Positions 41,650-52,202 are shown, counted from the first letter of the stretch. The stretch: 64,000 nt of DNA from Klebsiella oxytoca NBRC 105695 (GCF_001598695.1 NZ_BCZK01000015.1:62001-126000); one strand, 5' to 3'. A program made the numbers and translations. Notes: generated from the letters alone by a model not told the origin.

Positions 41650-42726
41650 ATGTTGAAGCGTCGTTATCTGGCTTTACTCCCTCTTTGCGTTCTACTCGCT
41701 GCCTGCAGCAGCAAACCTCAAACCCCCGCGGAAAAGGAAATGGCGGGCGGCACGGGCGGTTTTTTACTTGAGCCGCAGCATAACGTGATGCAAATGAGCG
41801 GTGATTTCGCGAATAACCCGGCGGCGGAGCAGTTCATCGACAAGATGGTGAGCAAGCACGGCTTTGACCGACAGCAGCTGCATGAGATCCTCTCGCAGGC
41901 TAAACGTCTGGACTATGTTCTGCGTCTGATGGACCGCCAGGCGCCGACCGGGCTGCCGCCGTCAGGGCCAAACGGCGCCTGGCTGCGCTATAAAAAACAG
42001 TTTATTACCCCGGATAACGTGCAGAACGGCGTGGCGTTCTGGAACCAGTATCAGGATGCGCTCAACCGCGCGTACCAGGTTTACGGCGTGCCGCCGGAAA
42101 TTATCGTCGGGATTATTGGCGTTGAGACCCGCTGGGGCAGAGTGATGGGTAAGACCCGTATCCTCGATGCGCTGGCGACGCTGTCGTTTAACTATCCGCG
42201 CCGCGCCGAATACTTCTCCGGCGAGCTGGAAACGTTCCTGCTGATGGCGCGCAGCGAACAGGATGACCCGCTCGATCTGAAAGGCTCCTTCGCCGGGGCA
42301 ATGGGCTATGGTCAGTTTATGCCCTCTTCTTATAAGCAGTATGCCGTGGACTTTAACGGCGACGGGCATATCAATCTGTGGGATCCGGTCGATGCCATCG
42401 GCAGCGTGGCGAATTACTTCAAGCAGCACGGTTGGGTGAGCGGCGATCTGGTCGCGGTACAGGCGCTGGGCCAGGCGCCAGGCCTGAACAATGGGTTTAA
42501 AACTAAATACAGCGTCTCGCAGCTGGCGGCGGCAGGATTAACCCCGACCCAGCCGCTGGGTAACCATCAGCAGGCGAGCCTGCTGCGTCTGGATGTCGGT
42601 ACCGGCTATCAGTACTGGTACGGCCTGCCGAACTTCTACACTATCACCCGCTATAACCACAGCACCCATTACGCGATGGCCGTCTGGCAGCTGGGCCTGG
42701 CGGTTTCTCAGGCCCGGATGCAGTAA
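41650..42726 (+). CDS. mltB: Membrane-bound lytic murein transglycosylase B
   Basis: Lipoprotein (358 aa) that cleaves peptidoglycan glycan strands. The signal peptide ends at the lipobox LAAC-SS. Catalytic Glu lies in IIGVETRWGRVMGK, and GAMGYGQFMPSSY is a family motif. I choose ATG 41650; an in-frame TTG at 41632 would spoil the signal peptide. Confidence 0.95.
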   Translation: MLKRRYLALLPLCVLLAACSSKPQTPAEKEMAGGTGGFLLEPQHNVMQMSGDFANNPAAEQFIDKMVSKHGFDRQQLHEILSQAKRLDYVLRLMDRQAPTGLPPSGPNGAWLRYKKQFITPDNVQNGVAFWNQYQDALNRAYQVYGVPPEIIVGIIGVETRWGRVMGKTRILDALATLSFNYPRRAEYFSGELETFLLMARSEQDDPLDLKGSFAGAMGYGQFMPSSYKQYAVDFNGDGHINLWDPVDAIGSVANYFKQHGWVSGDLVAVQALGQAPGLNNGFKTKYSVSQLAAAGLTPTQPLGNHQQASLLRLDVGTGYQYWYGLPNFYTITRYNHSTHYAMAVWQLGLAVSQARMQ

Positions 42727-42740
42727 TCCCGCCTTCTGCG

Positions 42741-42762
42741 CTCCTCTCCGTCCGGAGAGGAG
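42741..42762 (+). terminator. Terminator-like hairpin after mltB
   Basis: CTCCTCTCCG and CGGAGAGGAG form a near-perfect palindrome 14 bp after the mltB stop. The T run that follows is weak. Confidence 0.55.
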
Positions 42763-42801
42763 TCTGTAACATTTTGCAGCATTTCCTTTTGTTGACGCCA
42801 A

Positions 42802-42830
42802 TTTACAATCTACGCTTCTTTTAATATTGT
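42802..42830 (+). promoter_or_regulatory. Predicted promoter of metal ABC operon
   Basis: A -35 like TTTACA (42802-42807) and a -10 like TATTGT (42825-42830) are 17 bp apart. The Zur-like box begins inside the -10, as expected for repression. Confidence 0.5.
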
Positions 42831-42842
42831 TATGTTATAACG
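42828..42842. promoter_or_regulatory. Zur-box-like operator
   Basis: TGTTATGTTATAACG matches the core of the gammaproteobacterial Zur box TGTTATANTATAACA at 13 defined positions of 14, or at 12 if the flexible centre is shifted. It suggests repression by Zur-Zn and so zinc uptake by the downstream transporter. Confidence 0.6.
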
Positions 42843-42861
42843 TTTTATTGAGGCGTAAACA

Positions 42862-42966
42862 TTGACTTCCTTATTGATGACTTCAGGCATCGCCCGGCTG
42901 ACGATGGCCTGCGTAGTGCTGGCCGCGCTGTGGCTGGCAACCTGGTGGGCGGTATCCCTGCCATGA
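42862..42966 (+). CDS. Predicted 34-aa hydrophobic leader peptide of metal ABC operon
   Basis: Unannotated-looking short ORF beginning with TTG 42862, 8 bp after GAGG, and ending with TGA 42964-42966. The TGA overlaps the ATPase start as CCATGA. The product would be 34 residues with one probable membrane helix (MACVVLAALWLATWWAVSLP at its end). A second possible start is ATG 42877. Position and overlap point to translational coupling or a small membrane subunit. Nothing recognisable in the sequence tells its function. Confidence 0.45.
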   Translation: MTSLLMTSGIARLTMACVVLAALWLATWWAVSLP

Positions 42967-43640
42967 TTAAGCTCGATCACCTGGTGGCTGGCTATGAAGG
43001 GCTGGCGATCACGCCGTCCCTTAGCGGTACGATTGCAACGGGGAGTATGACGGCGATTGTCGGCCTTAATGGCTGTGGGAAGTCGACGCTGCTCAAGACG
43101 CTAGCCGGCTTTATTCCACCGGTTAGCGGCCGTCTGAACTGGCGCGGTGAACGACCCGTTATCGGCTGGCTGGCGCAGCGTCATGCCCTGGAGTCGCAGT
43201 TTCCGTTGACGGTGCAGGATGTGGTCAGCCAGGGGGCCTGGCCCCGGGTATCGCTATTGCGCGGGGTCAGGGGAGAGGGGCGTCAGCGTATCGTCGCATC
43301 CTTAGAGCGGGTGGGACTGTTAACGATGGCGAAAACGCCGATTGAGGCGCTCTCCGGCGGCCAGTTTCAGCGCATGCTCTTCGCAAGGGTCATGGTGCAA
43401 CGCGCGCCGCTGGTAATGCTTGACGAACCGTTTACCGGCATCGACGAAGCGACCTGTCGTGAGCTGATGGCGCTGATCCTCGAAATGCACCAGCAGGGAC
43501 AGACGATTCTGGCGGTGCTGCACGATAACCAACGGGTCGCCGACTATTTCCCGGAAACGCTGCTGCTAACGTCGCAGCACGCCCGCTGGGGCTGTACGCC
43601 TGATGTACTGCCCGCCTTTCACTCCGCGAGGCTGGCATGA
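42963..43640 (+). CDS. Metal (zinc/manganese-type) ABC transporter ATP-binding protein
   Basis: ABC ATPase (225 aa from ATG 42963). Walker A is GLNGCGKSTLL (about 38-48), the signature is LSGGQFQRM, Walker B is LVMLDEPFTGID and the switch His is in LAVLHDN. It belongs to the ZnuC/MntB/SitB group. A GTG-initiated reading from 42930 would overlap the small ORF and has no ribosome site. Its stop overlaps the permease start (ATGA). Confidence 0.88.
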   Translation: MIKLDHLVAGYEGLAITPSLSGTIATGSMTAIVGLNGCGKSTLLKTLAGFIPPVSGRLNWRGERPVIGWLAQRHALESQFPLTVQDVVSQGAWPRVSLLRGVRGEGRQRIVASLERVGLLTMAKTPIEALSGGQFQRMLFARVMVQRAPLVMLDEPFTGIDEATCRELMALILEMHQQGQTILAVLHDNQRVADYFPETLLLTSQHARWGCTPDVLPAFHSARLA

Positions 43641-44500
43641 TCTGGCACACCTTTATTCAACCCTTTATCGAGTTTGGCTTTATGCGCCGCGCGCTGGTGG
43701 TGTGCCTGGCGCTCTCCCTGAGCACTACGATGCTCGGCGTTTTCTTACTTTTACGTCGCATGAGCCTGATGGGCGATGCGCTCTCGCATGCGATTTTGCC
43801 CGGCGTGGCGGCGGGCTACCTGCTTAACGGGATGTCGCTGCTGGCGATGACCGTCGGTGGTTTTATTGCCGGCATTGCGGTGGCGCTGGTGGCGGGATGG
43901 GTCAGCCGACGCACGCCTTTAAAAGAGGATGCCAGCTTCGCCGGGTTTTATCTCGGCTCCCTGGCGCTGGGCGTTACGCTGGTCTCGCTGCGCGGTTCTA
44001 ACGTCGACCTGCTGCATCTGCTGTTTGGCTCGATTCTGGCGGTAGACCGCGATTCGGCGCTGTTTGTCTCCGCCGTTGCCAGCCTGACCCTGATTTGCAT
44101 CGCGTTGTTTTATCGCGGCCTGGTCAGTGAAGCCTTCGATAGCGTCTGGCTTCAGGTGAACTCGCGAAGATTGCCGGCGCTGCTCCACGGCCTGTTTCTC
44201 GCCCTGCTGGTGCTCAACCTGGTGGCCGGGTTTCAGGTTCTCGGCACGCTGATGGCGGTAGGCGTCATGATGCTGCCTGCCGTCGCGGCGCGCTGCTGGG
44301 CGCGAACGCTGCCGGGCATTCTGCTGCTGGCGGCGTCGATTGGCAGTTTTTGCGCGTGGATGGGGCTGAGCCTGTCGTGGGCGGCGAATTTGCCTGCCGG
44401 ACCCGCGATCGTGCTGACCGCCAGCGGCATCTTTTTTGTATCGGTATTTTTTGGCATGCGCAGCCGGCTGGTTGTCGGCTGGCGTAAATTAATGGGGTAA
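43637..44500 (+). CDS. Metal ABC transporter permease (ZnuB/MntC type)
   Basis: Inner-membrane permease of the ABC-3 family (287 aa) with about eight or nine hydrophobic helices. The family motifs LMGDALSHAILPGVAAGYLL and MAVGVMMLPAVAARCWAR are visible. It overlaps the ATPase gene by 4 bp and is 5 bp from the binding-protein gene. Confidence 0.9.
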   Translation: MIWHTFIQPFIEFGFMRRALVVCLALSLSTTMLGVFLLLRRMSLMGDALSHAILPGVAAGYLLNGMSLLAMTVGGFIAGIAVALVAGWVSRRTPLKEDASFAGFYLGSLALGVTLVSLRGSNVDLLHLLFGSILAVDRDSALFVSAVASLTLICIALFYRGLVSEAFDSVWLQVNSRRLPALLHGLFLALLVLNLVAGFQVLGTLMAVGVMMLPAVAARCWARTLPGILLLAASIGSFCAWMGLSLSWAANLPAGPAIVLTASGIFFVSVFFGMRSRLVVGWRKLMG

Positions 44501-44505
44501 GGAAA

Positions 44506-45387
44506 ATGAAGCAACGTACCGGGATATGGCTGGCGCTGGCGCTGGGGCTCGCATCGCACGGGGTGATGGCGAAAACGCTGAATGTCGTGAGTAGTTTTTC
44601 CGTTTTAGGCGATATGGTGCAGCAGATTGGCGGCGAACACGTGCATGTCAACACGCTGGTGGGGCCGGATGGCGATCCGCATACCTTTGAGCCTTCGCCG
44701 AAAGATAGCGCGCTGCTGAGTAAAGCGGATGTCGTGGTGGTCAACGGTCTGGGGCTGGAAGGCTGGCTGGACCGCTTAATTAAGGCATCCGGTTTCAAAG
44801 GTGAGCTGGTGGTAGCTTCCCGCGGAGTCAAAACTCACACGCTTGAAGAAGATGGCGCAACGGTAACCGATCCGCATGCGTGGAACAGCGCCGCCAACGG
44901 CGCCCTGTATGCGAAGAATATCCTTAACGGCCTGGTAAAAGCGGACCCGGATGATAAGGCTGCGCTGGAGATTTCCGGTCAGCGCTATATCAGCCAGCTC
45001 AACGATATCGATCGCTGGGCAAAAAGCCAGTTCAGCGCCATTGCGCTGGAGAAACGCAAAGTGCTCACCAGCCATGACGCTTTCGGCTATTTTGGCCGCG
45101 CCTATGGTGTGACCTTCCTCGCGCCGCAGGGATTATCGTCGGAGAGTGAAGCCAGCGCGGCGCAGGTAGCGGCTTTAATTCAACAAATTAAAGCCGACGG
45201 CGTGCATACCTGGTTTATGGAAAACCAGCTCGACCCAAGGCTGGTCAAGCAGATCGCCAGCGCAACGGGCGCGCAGCCGGGCGGTGAGCTCTATCCTGAA
45301 GCGCTCTCTAAACCCGGCGGCGTGGCGGACAGTTATGTGAAAATGCTGCGTCACAACGTCGAGCTGATTGCGGCCAGTATGCAATAG
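44506..45387 (+). CDS. Metal ABC transporter substrate-binding protein
   Basis: Periplasmic cluster A-I metal-binding protein (293 aa) with a signal peptide ending near GVMAK. Likely ligands are His in DGDPHTFEPSP, His in TDPHAWNS, His in TSHDAFGYF and an acidic residue in GGELYPEALS. It lacks the long His-rich loop of ZnuA. Metal specificity (Zn or Mn) cannot be settled from sequence; the Zur-like box favours zinc. Confidence 0.88.
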   Translation: MKQRTGIWLALALGLASHGVMAKTLNVVSSFSVLGDMVQQIGGEHVHVNTLVGPDGDPHTFEPSPKDSALLSKADVVVVNGLGLEGWLDRLIKASGFKGELVVASRGVKTHTLEEDGATVTDPHAWNSAANGALYAKNILNGLVKADPDDKAALEISGQRYISQLNDIDRWAKSQFSAIALEKRKVLTSHDAFGYFGRAYGVTFLAPQGLSSESEASAAQVAALIQQIKADGVHTWFMENQLDPRLVKQIASATGAQPGGELYPEALSKPGGVADSYVKMLRHNVELIAASMQ

Positions 45388-45393
45388 TTTCTG

Positions 45394-45417
45394 CCGGCCC
45401 GCAGGGGGCCGGTTTTT
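45394..45417 (+). terminator. Terminator of metal ABC operon
   Basis: CCGGCCC (45394-45400) pairs with GGGCCGG (45406-45412), followed by TTTTT. It overlaps the last bases of the small convergent gene. Confidence 0.85.
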
Positions 45418-45649
45418 ATCCGGGCTGCCCGTTAAGTATCTGCTTGATTCTTTTGCTTAAAGTAAATCCATAGATCACGCAGCCGACGCCCAATAAGAGC
45501 TGCACGCCTTCACACAGGGGATTGAAGGAGCGGGTGAAAATATGCAGAAGCGCGGTGAACAGTGAAAATAAGCCGCATAAGAACAGGCAAAGGCGCACCT
45601 GACGGATTTTTTGCAGACTCTGCTCTGCGGTAAAGGGGGCTTTGGCCAT
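45416..45649 (-). CDS. Small two-helix membrane protein, function unknown
   Basis: 77-aa protein with two hydrophobic helices (about 20-40 and 47-64) and a basic C-terminus KRIKQILNGQPG. A weak GGA site lies before ATG 45649. I do not recognise it. It converges on the metal transporter operon; the region up to pncC (45650-45852) shows no other gene. Confidence 0.6.
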   Translation of the reverse strand: MAKAPFTAEQSLQKIRQVRLCLFLCGLFSLFTALLHIFTRSFNPLCEGVQLLLGVGCVIYGFTLSKRIKQILNGQPG

Positions 45650-45852
45650 TCCAGATAACCTCGAATTTAACTCTTCCTTTAATGTGCGGTGAATTGTGAC
45701 ACCGGTGACATCAGGCTGCTATCCGAAAGTGCTGCGACAGCGTGGGCGATGATTTTCGCAAGCCTCCTCGTAAATTCGCCACCCCGTCCCCATATCTTCG
45801 CTGGAAGTGCTATCTTTGATGGCCTGTTTATAGAGCTTACGTGGGGCGACGA

Positions 45853-46346
45853 ATGACAGATTCGGAATTAATGCAGCTGAGCGAGCAGGTGGGGCAGGCG
45901 CTGAAAGCGCGCGGCGCGACGGTGACCACGGCGGAGTCCTGCACCGGCGGCTGGGTCGCCAAAACCCTGACCGATATTGCCGGCAGCTCGGCGTGGTTTG
46001 AGCGCGGTTTTGTGACTTACAGTAATGAAGCCAAGTCGCAGATGATTGGCGTCAGCGAAGCGACGCTGCTTGACCATGGCGCGGTGAGCGAACCGGTGGT
46101 CGTGGAGATGGCGATTGGCGCCCTGCGCGCGGCTCGCGCGGACTACGCGATTTCGGTCAGCGGCATCGCCGGGCCGGATGGCGGCAGCGCGGAAAAGCCG
46201 GTGGGCACCGTCTGGTTTGGCGTGGCGAGCGCCAGCGGACAGGGCGTAACCCAGCGCGAATGCTTTGCCGGAGACCGGGAGGCGGTGCGCCGCCAGGCCA
46301 CGGCCTATGCGCTAAATCTCCTCTGGCAACAATTTCTACAAAATAC

Positions 46347-46350
<4 letters not shown>
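45853..46350 (+). CDS. pncC: Nicotinamide-nucleotide amidase PncC
   Basis: CinA C-terminal-domain protein (165 aa) that deamidates NMN to nicotinate mononucleotide. Signature residues are in TTAESCTGGW and GIAGPDGGSAEKPVGTVW. The start MTDSELMQLSEQVG at 45853 is preferred over GTG 45841. It lies directly upstream of recA as in E. coli. Confidence 0.94.
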
Positions 46351-47489
<1,139 letters not shown>

Positions 47490-47511
47490 TATCGTCTGAA
47501 CAGACTAACAA

Positions 47512-47534
47512 GGGGCCGCTTATGCGGCCCTTTT
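47512..47534 (+). terminator. Terminator between recA and recX
   Basis: GGGCCGC (47513-47519) pairs with GCGGCCC (47524-47530) around TTAT, followed by TTTT. Partial read-through would supply recX. Confidence 0.85.
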
Positions 47535-47559
47535 GCTTTTTTGATTAGCGAGGTTGCCC

Positions 47560-48060
47560 GTGACTGAAACTTCATCCCGCCGCTCTGACTATGCCCGTCT
47601 GCTGGATCGCGCGATTCGCATTCTGGCAATGCGCGACCATAGCGAACAGGAGCTCAGGCGCAAACTGGCTGCGCCGGTGATGAGCAAGAACGGCCCTGAA
47701 GCGCTAAACGTAACGCCGGAAGAGGTCGATAACGTTGTCGAATGGTGTATTGAGAACCGCTATCTGGACGACGATCGCTTTGTCGCCCAGTTTATTGCCA
47801 GCCGCAGCCGCAAGGGATACGGCCCGGCGCGCGTCCGCCAGGAGCTAAAGCAGAAAGGGATTTCCCGCGAGACGATAGAGTCAGCCATGCGTGACTGCGA
47901 AATCGACTGGGCACAGCTTGCTAAAGAGCAGGCGCAGAGAAAATATGGCGAACCCTTGCCCACCGTATTTGCAGAAAAAGTCAAAATTCAGCGCTTTTTG
48001 CTCTACCGCGGCTATCTGATGGAAGATATCCAGGAAATCTGGCGAAATTTTGCAGATTGA
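47560..48060 (+). CDS. recX: Regulatory protein RecX
   Basis: RecX (166 aa) caps or disassembles RecA filaments. The start is GTG 47560 ([15 protein letters not shown]), as in E. coli, after GCGAGG. Three-helix repeats are visible (for example [21 protein letters not shown]). It depends on read-through from recA. Confidence 0.96.
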   Translation: MTETSSRRSDYARLLDRAIRILAMRDHSEQELRRKLAAPVMSKNGPEALNVTPEEVDNVVEWCIENRYLDDDRFVAQFIASRSRKGYGPARVRQELKQKGISRETIESAMRDCEIDWAQLAKEQAQRKYGEPLPTVFAEKVKIQRFLLYRGYLMEDIQEIWRNFAD

Positions 48061-48190
48061 CCCATCCGGGATTTTACTTCCCCGTAAAGAAAACTTATCT
48101 TATTCCCACTTTATTTTCGTGAGTAGCCTGCCGGTCGATACTGGGTAGTGGCTGCCAGCGACATTTCGTTAGCTTGATTTCAGGATAATT

Positions 48191-50818
48191 ATGAGCAAGA
48201 GCACCGCTGAGATCCGTCAGGCGTTTCTCGACTTTTTCCATAGTAAAGGACATCAGGTAGTTGCGAGCAGCTCCCTGGTGCCGCATAACGACCCGACCCT
48301 GCTGTTTACCAACGCCGGGATGAACCAGTTCAAGGATGTTTTCCTTGGTCTCGACAAACGTAATTATTCGCGCGCAACCACCGCGCAGCGTTGTGTTCGT
48401 GCGGGTGGTAAGCACAACGATCTGGAAAACGTCGGTTACACCGCGCGTCACCACACCTTCTTTGAAATGCTGGGTAACTTCAGCTTCGGCGACTACTTCA
48501 AACAGGACGCTATCAAATACGCATGGGAACTGCTGACCGGTGAGAACTGGTTCGCCCTGCCGAAAGAAAAACTGTGGGTGACCGTCTACGAAACCGATGA
48601 CGAGGCGTTCGACATCTGGGCAAATGAAGTTGGCGTACCGCGCGAGCGTATTATTCGCATCGGCGACAATAAAGGCGCGCCTTTTGCTTCCGATAACTTC
48701 TGGCAGATGGGCGACACCGGGCCGTGCGGTCCATGCACCGAAATCTTCTTCGACCATGGCGACCATATCTGGGGCGGCCCTCCGGGAACGCCGGAAGAAG
48801 ACGGCGATCGCTATATTGAGATCTGGAATATCGTCTTTATGCAGTTCAACCGTCAGGCTGACGGGACAATGGAGCCGCTGCCTAAGCCGTCCGTGGATAC
48901 CGGTATGGGCCTCGAACGTATTGCCGCCGTACTGCAGCACGTTAACTCCAACTACGATATCGATCTGTTCCGCGATCTGATTAAGAGCGTGGCTGACGTC
49001 ACCGGCGCGACCGATCTCTCTAACAAGTCCCTGCGCGTTATCGCTGACCACATTCGTTCCTGCGCTTTCCTGATTGCTGATGGCGTTATCCCGTCGAATG
49101 AAAACCGCGGCTACGTGCTGCGCCGCATCATTCGTCGCGCAATCCGTCATGGCAACATGCTGGGTGCGAAGGAGACCTTCTTCTGGAAACTGGTCGCCCC
49201 GCTGATTGACGTGATGGGCTCCGCCGGCGAAGAGCTGAAACAGCAGCAGGCTCAGGTTGAGCAGGTGCTGAAAACCGAAGAAGAGCAGTTTGCCCGTACT
49301 CTCGAGCGCGGATTGGCGCTGCTGGATGAAGAGCTGGCTAAACTACAGGGCGACACGCTGGACGGCGAAACCGCTTTCCGCCTGTACGATACCTACGGTT
49401 TCCCGGTTGACCTGACCGCCGACGTTTGCCGCGAACGCAACATCAAGGTTGACGAAGCCGGCTTTGAAGCCGCAATGGAAGAGCAGCGCCGTCGCGCGCG
49501 CGAATCCAGCGGTTTTGGCGCGGACTACAACGCGATGATCCGCGTTGACGGCGCCTCTGAGTTTAAAGGCTATGACAGCCTGGAACTGAACGGCAAAGTG
49601 ACTGCCCTGTTTATCGATGGTAAAGCGGTAAATGCGGTGAACGCCGGTCAGGAAGCCGTAGTGATCCTCGACCAGACGCCGTTCTACGCTGAATCCGGCG
49701 GCCAGGTGGGGGATAAAGGCGAGCTGAAGGGCGCCGGTTTCTCCTTCCAGGTCAGCGATACACAGAAATACGGTCAGGCAATTGGTCATATTGGTAAACT
49801 GAATGGCGGTTCGCTGAAGGTCGGCGACGCCGTACAGGCAGATGTCGATCAGGCTCGCCGCCAGCGTATCCGTCTGAACCACTCCGCGACGCACCTGATG
49901 CACGCGGCGCTGCGTCAGGTTCTCGGTACGCACGTTGCGCAGAAAGGCTCCCTGGTCAACGATAAAGCGCTGCGCTTCGACTTCTCGCATTTTGAGGCGA
50001 TGAAGCCGGAGGAGATCCGCGCGGTTGAAGATCTGGTGAACGCGCAAATCCGTCGCAACCTGCCAATCGAAACCAATATCATGGATATTGACGCTGCTCG
50101 TGAATCAGGCGCAATGGCGCTGTTTGGCGAGAAGTATGACGATCGCGTTCGCGTGCTGCGAATGGGCGATTTTTCCACCGAGCTGTGCGGCGGAACTCAC
50201 GCCTCGCGTACCGGTGATATCGGCCTGTTCCGCATCACCTCTGAGTCTGGCACCGCCGCAGGCGTGCGCCGTATCGAAGCGGTCACCGGCGAAGGCGCGA
50301 TGGCACTGCTGCATGCGCAAAGCGATCTGCTGGGCGATATTGCGCAGCTGCTGAAAGGGGATACCCACAGCCTCGGCGAGAAGGTACGCGCCGCGCTGGA
50401 GCGTAGCCGTCAGCTGGAAAAAGAGCTGCAGCAGCTGAAAGAGCAGGCTGCCGCGCAGGAGAGCGCAAACCTCTCCAGCAAAGCAGAAGAGATTAACGGC
50501 GTTAAGCTGCTGGTCAGCGAGCTGGCCGGCGTTGAGCCGAAAATGCTGCGTACTATGGTTGACGATCTGAAAAATCAGCTGGGTTCAACGGTTGTTGTGT
50601 TAGCTACGGTCGCAGAAGGTAAGGTTTCTCTGATTGCGGGTGTGTCTAAGGATGTGACAGACCGCGTGAAAGCAGGGGAACTGGTTGGTATGGTCGCCCA
50701 GCAGGTGGGCGGTAAAGGGGGCGGTCGTCCGGATATGGCGCAGGCCGGCGGTACCGATGCGTCTGCTCTCCCTGCTGCGTTGGCCAGTGTGAAAGGCTGG
50801 GTAAGCGCAAAACTGTAA
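48191..50818 (+). CDS. alaS: Alanyl-tRNA synthetase
   Basis: AlaRS (875 aa) charges tRNA-Ala. The N-terminal class II catalytic domain contains [15 protein letters not shown] and the editing domain the zinc-binding [12 protein letters not shown] and [11 protein letters not shown] motifs; a C-Ala domain with DHHA1-like [15 protein letters not shown] ends the protein. No gene lies in 48061-48190, which should hold its promoter. Confidence 0.98.
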   Translation: MSKSTAEIRQAFLDFFHSKGHQVVASSSLVPHNDPTLLFTNAGMNQFKDVFLGLDKRNYSRATTAQRCVRAGGKHNDLENVGYTARHHTFFEMLGNFSFGDYFKQDAIKYAWELLTGENWFALPKEKLWVTVYETDDEAFDIWANEVGVPRERIIRIGDNKGAPFASDNFWQMGDTGPCGPCTEIFFDHGDHIWGGPPGTPEEDGDRYIEIWNIVFMQFNRQADGTMEPLPKPSVDTGMGLERIAAVLQHVNSNYDIDLFRDLIKSVADVTGATDLSNKSLRVIADHIRSCAFLIADGVIPSNENRGYVLRRIIRRAIRHGNMLGAKETFFWKLVAPLIDVMGSAGEELKQQQAQVEQVLKTEEEQFARTLERGLALLDEELAKLQGDTLDGETAFRLYDTYGFPVDLTADVCRERNIKVDEAGFEAAMEEQRRRARESSGFGADYNAMIRVDGASEFKGYDSLELNGKVTALFIDGKAVNAVNAGQEAVVILDQTPFYAESGGQVGDKGELKGAGFSFQVSDTQKYGQAIGHIGKLNGGSLKVGDAVQADVDQARRQRIRLNHSATHLMHAALRQVLGTHVAQKGSLVNDKALRFDFSHFEAMKPEEIRAVEDLVNAQIRRNLPIETNIMDIDAARESGAMALFGEKYDDRVRVLRMGDFSTELCGGTHASRTGDIGLFRITSESGTAAGVRRIEAVTGEGAMALLHAQSDLLGDIAQLLKGDTHSLGEKVRAALERSRQLEKELQQLKEQAAAQESANLSSKAEEINGVKLLVSELAGVEPKMLRTMVDDLKNQLGSTVVVLATVAEGKVSLIAGVSKDVTDRVKAGELVGMVAQQVGGKGGGRPDMAQAGGTDASALPAALASVKGWVSAKL

Positions 50819-50833
50819 TAACTATAATCGCAT

Positions 50834-50863
50834 AGATGCTGTGGTTCTCGGACTACAGCATCT
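50834..50863 (+). terminator. Stem-loop after alaS
   Basis: AGATGCTGT (50834-50842) pairs with ACAGCATCT (50855-50863). A T run is absent, so it may be a weak terminator. Confidence 0.45.
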
Positions 50864-51056
50864 TGCGCGAGAAGCACTGATAACGATAAAGTCGGGTTGA
50901 AGTTGTGTATATCGGCTAAACTTAGGTTTAACAGAATGTGATGCCGTGACTGCTTACACCGTAGGGTGTTTGTCATCGCTTACTTTTTGGCGTTATATGA
51001 TGGATAATGCCGGGATACGAGAGACCCGACTCTTTTAATCTTTCAAGGAGCAAAGA

Positions 51057-51242
51057 ATGCTGATTCTGACTCGTCGAGTTGGTGAGACCCTCATGATTGG
51101 AGATGAGGTCACTGTGACAGTTTTAGGGGTGAAGGGTAACCAGGTTCGTATTGGCGTAAATGCCCCTAAAGAAGTCTCTGTGCATCGTGAAGAGATCTAC
51201 CAGCGTATCCAGGCTGAAAAATCCCAGCAGTCCAGTTACTAA
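51057..51242 (+). CDS. csrA: Carbon storage regulator CsrA
   Basis: RNA-binding regulator (61 aa) that binds GGA motifs and controls translation of carbon, motility and biofilm genes. The sequence [18 protein letters not shown] is essentially invariant in enterobacteria. The strong AAGGAG site upstream contains GGA, so autorepression is possible. The 238-bp gap before it should hold its promoters. Confidence 0.98.
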
Positions 51243-51249
51243 GGTTTTC

Positions 51250-51273
51250 GCGCCTCGCTGTTTGGTGAGGCGC
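51250..51273 (+). terminator. Stem-loop after csrA
   Basis: GCGCCTC (51250-51256) pairs with GAGGCGC (51267-51273). It is 8 bp after the csrA stop, without an immediate T run. The rest of the gap to 51475 holds no gene that I can see. Confidence 0.5.
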
Positions 51274-51475
51274 ATCCCTCCCAGGTTCGTTTTTTCCACT
51301 TTTCTTCTCCGACAGCCTCTCTTTTTTGTCGTTTACGCGGCTTCCGCTCCCGTTATCTTTTGCGTTAGCAGCAGCAAAATCAGCAATTTCTTGTTGATAA
51401 AATACTCTTTTTGCCGTTTTCACAGGCTAATTGCGCGGGAAGTGTGCAAACGAAAAAAAGGTCTCGAAAAAAGGT

Positions 51476-51503
51476 TTGACTTATAAGTACCAGAAAGTAA
51501 TAT
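51476..51503 (+). promoter_or_regulatory. Promoter of tRNA-Ser/Arg operon
   Basis: TTGACT (51476-51481) and TAATAT (51498-51503) are 16 bp apart. A GC-rich stretch (GTGCGCC) follows the -10, as in stringently controlled stable RNA promoters. It lies 63 bp before the tRNA-Ser gene. Confidence 0.75.
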
Positions 51504-51565
51504 GTGCGCCATCGCAGCGACGAAGAGCAGAAACAAGTTCTTCGAAGCACTCGTAAGAGGCGTGT

Positions 51566-51658
51566 GGTGAGGTGGCCGAGAGGCTGAAGGCGCTCCCCTG
51601 CTAAGGGAGTATGCGGTCAAAAGCTGCATCCGGGGTTCGAATCCCCGCCTCACCGCCA
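51566..51658 (+). tRNA. serV: tRNA-Ser (GCT)
   Basis: 93-nt class II tRNA with a long variable arm, anticodon GCT in CCCCTGCTAAGGG and encoded CCA. It matches the E. coli serV sequence as I know it. First gene of the tRNA operon. Confidence 0.97.
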
Positions 51659-51662
51659 TTTT

Positions 51663-51739
51663 GCATCCGTAGCTCAGCTGGATAGAGTACTCGGCTACGA
51701 ACCGAGCGGTCGGAGGTTCGAATCCTCCCGGATGCACCA
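51663..51739 (+). tRNA. tRNA-Arg (ACG), copy 1
   Basis: 77-nt tRNA with anticodon ACG (read as ICG) in CGGCTACGAACCG and encoded CCA. The four tRNA-Arg copies in this array appear identical. It starts 4 bp after the tRNA-Ser gene. Confidence 0.97.
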
Positions 51740-51800
51740 TATTCTCCATATCTTCAGCAACGAAGGTGTGGATGAGGTGGCGGTATTAGCCGCAAGCACC

Positions 51801-51873
51801 AGGGGGGATAACGTTGCTTTAGCAACGGCCCGAAGGGCGAGCCGCAAGGCAAGTCATCCTCCCGGATGCACCA
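51801..51873 (+). ncRNA. rtT-like structured spacer element 1
   Basis: Follows tRNA-Arg copy 1. It contains CGTTGC-TTTA-GCAACG and GCCC-GAA-GGGC hairpins inside an outer stem GGGGGGAT/ATCCTCCC, and ends with the 17-nt tRNA-Arg 3' end, ATCCTCCCGGATGCACC. Most divergent copy in its linkers. It resembles the spacer repeats with tRNA 3' copies known from tyrT (rtT). Confidence 0.55.
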
Positions 51874-51933
51874 TCTTAGTTGATACAGCTTTAGCAGCAG
51901 TATCAAAATCTGCAGTAAAGTAAGTTTCCCGAT

Positions 51934-52010
51934 GCATCCGTAGCTCAGCTGGATAGAGTACTCGGCTACGAACCGAGCGGTCGGAGGTTCGAATCCTCCC
52001 GGATGCACCA
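51934..52010 (+). tRNA. tRNA-Arg (ACG), copy 2
   Basis: 77-nt tRNA-Arg, anticodon ACG, encoded CCA, identical to copy 1. It begins 271 bp after the start of copy 1. Confidence 0.97.
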
Positions 52011-52070
52011 TATTCTCCGAGATAACAGCTACGCTGTTGTTTCATGGTCTGCGAGTGAATCGCCGGCACC

Positions 52071-52139
52071 AGGGAGGATAACGTTGCTTTAGCAACGGCC
52101 CGAAGGGCGAACCGAGTGAGTCATCCTCCCGGATGCACC
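52071..52139 (+). ncRNA. rtT-like structured spacer element 2
   Basis: Same plan as element 1 with outer stem GGGAGGAT/ATCCTCCC, two inner hairpins and the copied tRNA 3' end. Nearly identical to element 3, within a 269-bp repeat unit. Confidence 0.55.
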
Positions 52140-52202
52140 CTCTCTTACTTGATACGGCTTTAGCAGCGGTATCAATATCGGCAGTAAAGCAAGTTTCCCG
52201 AT

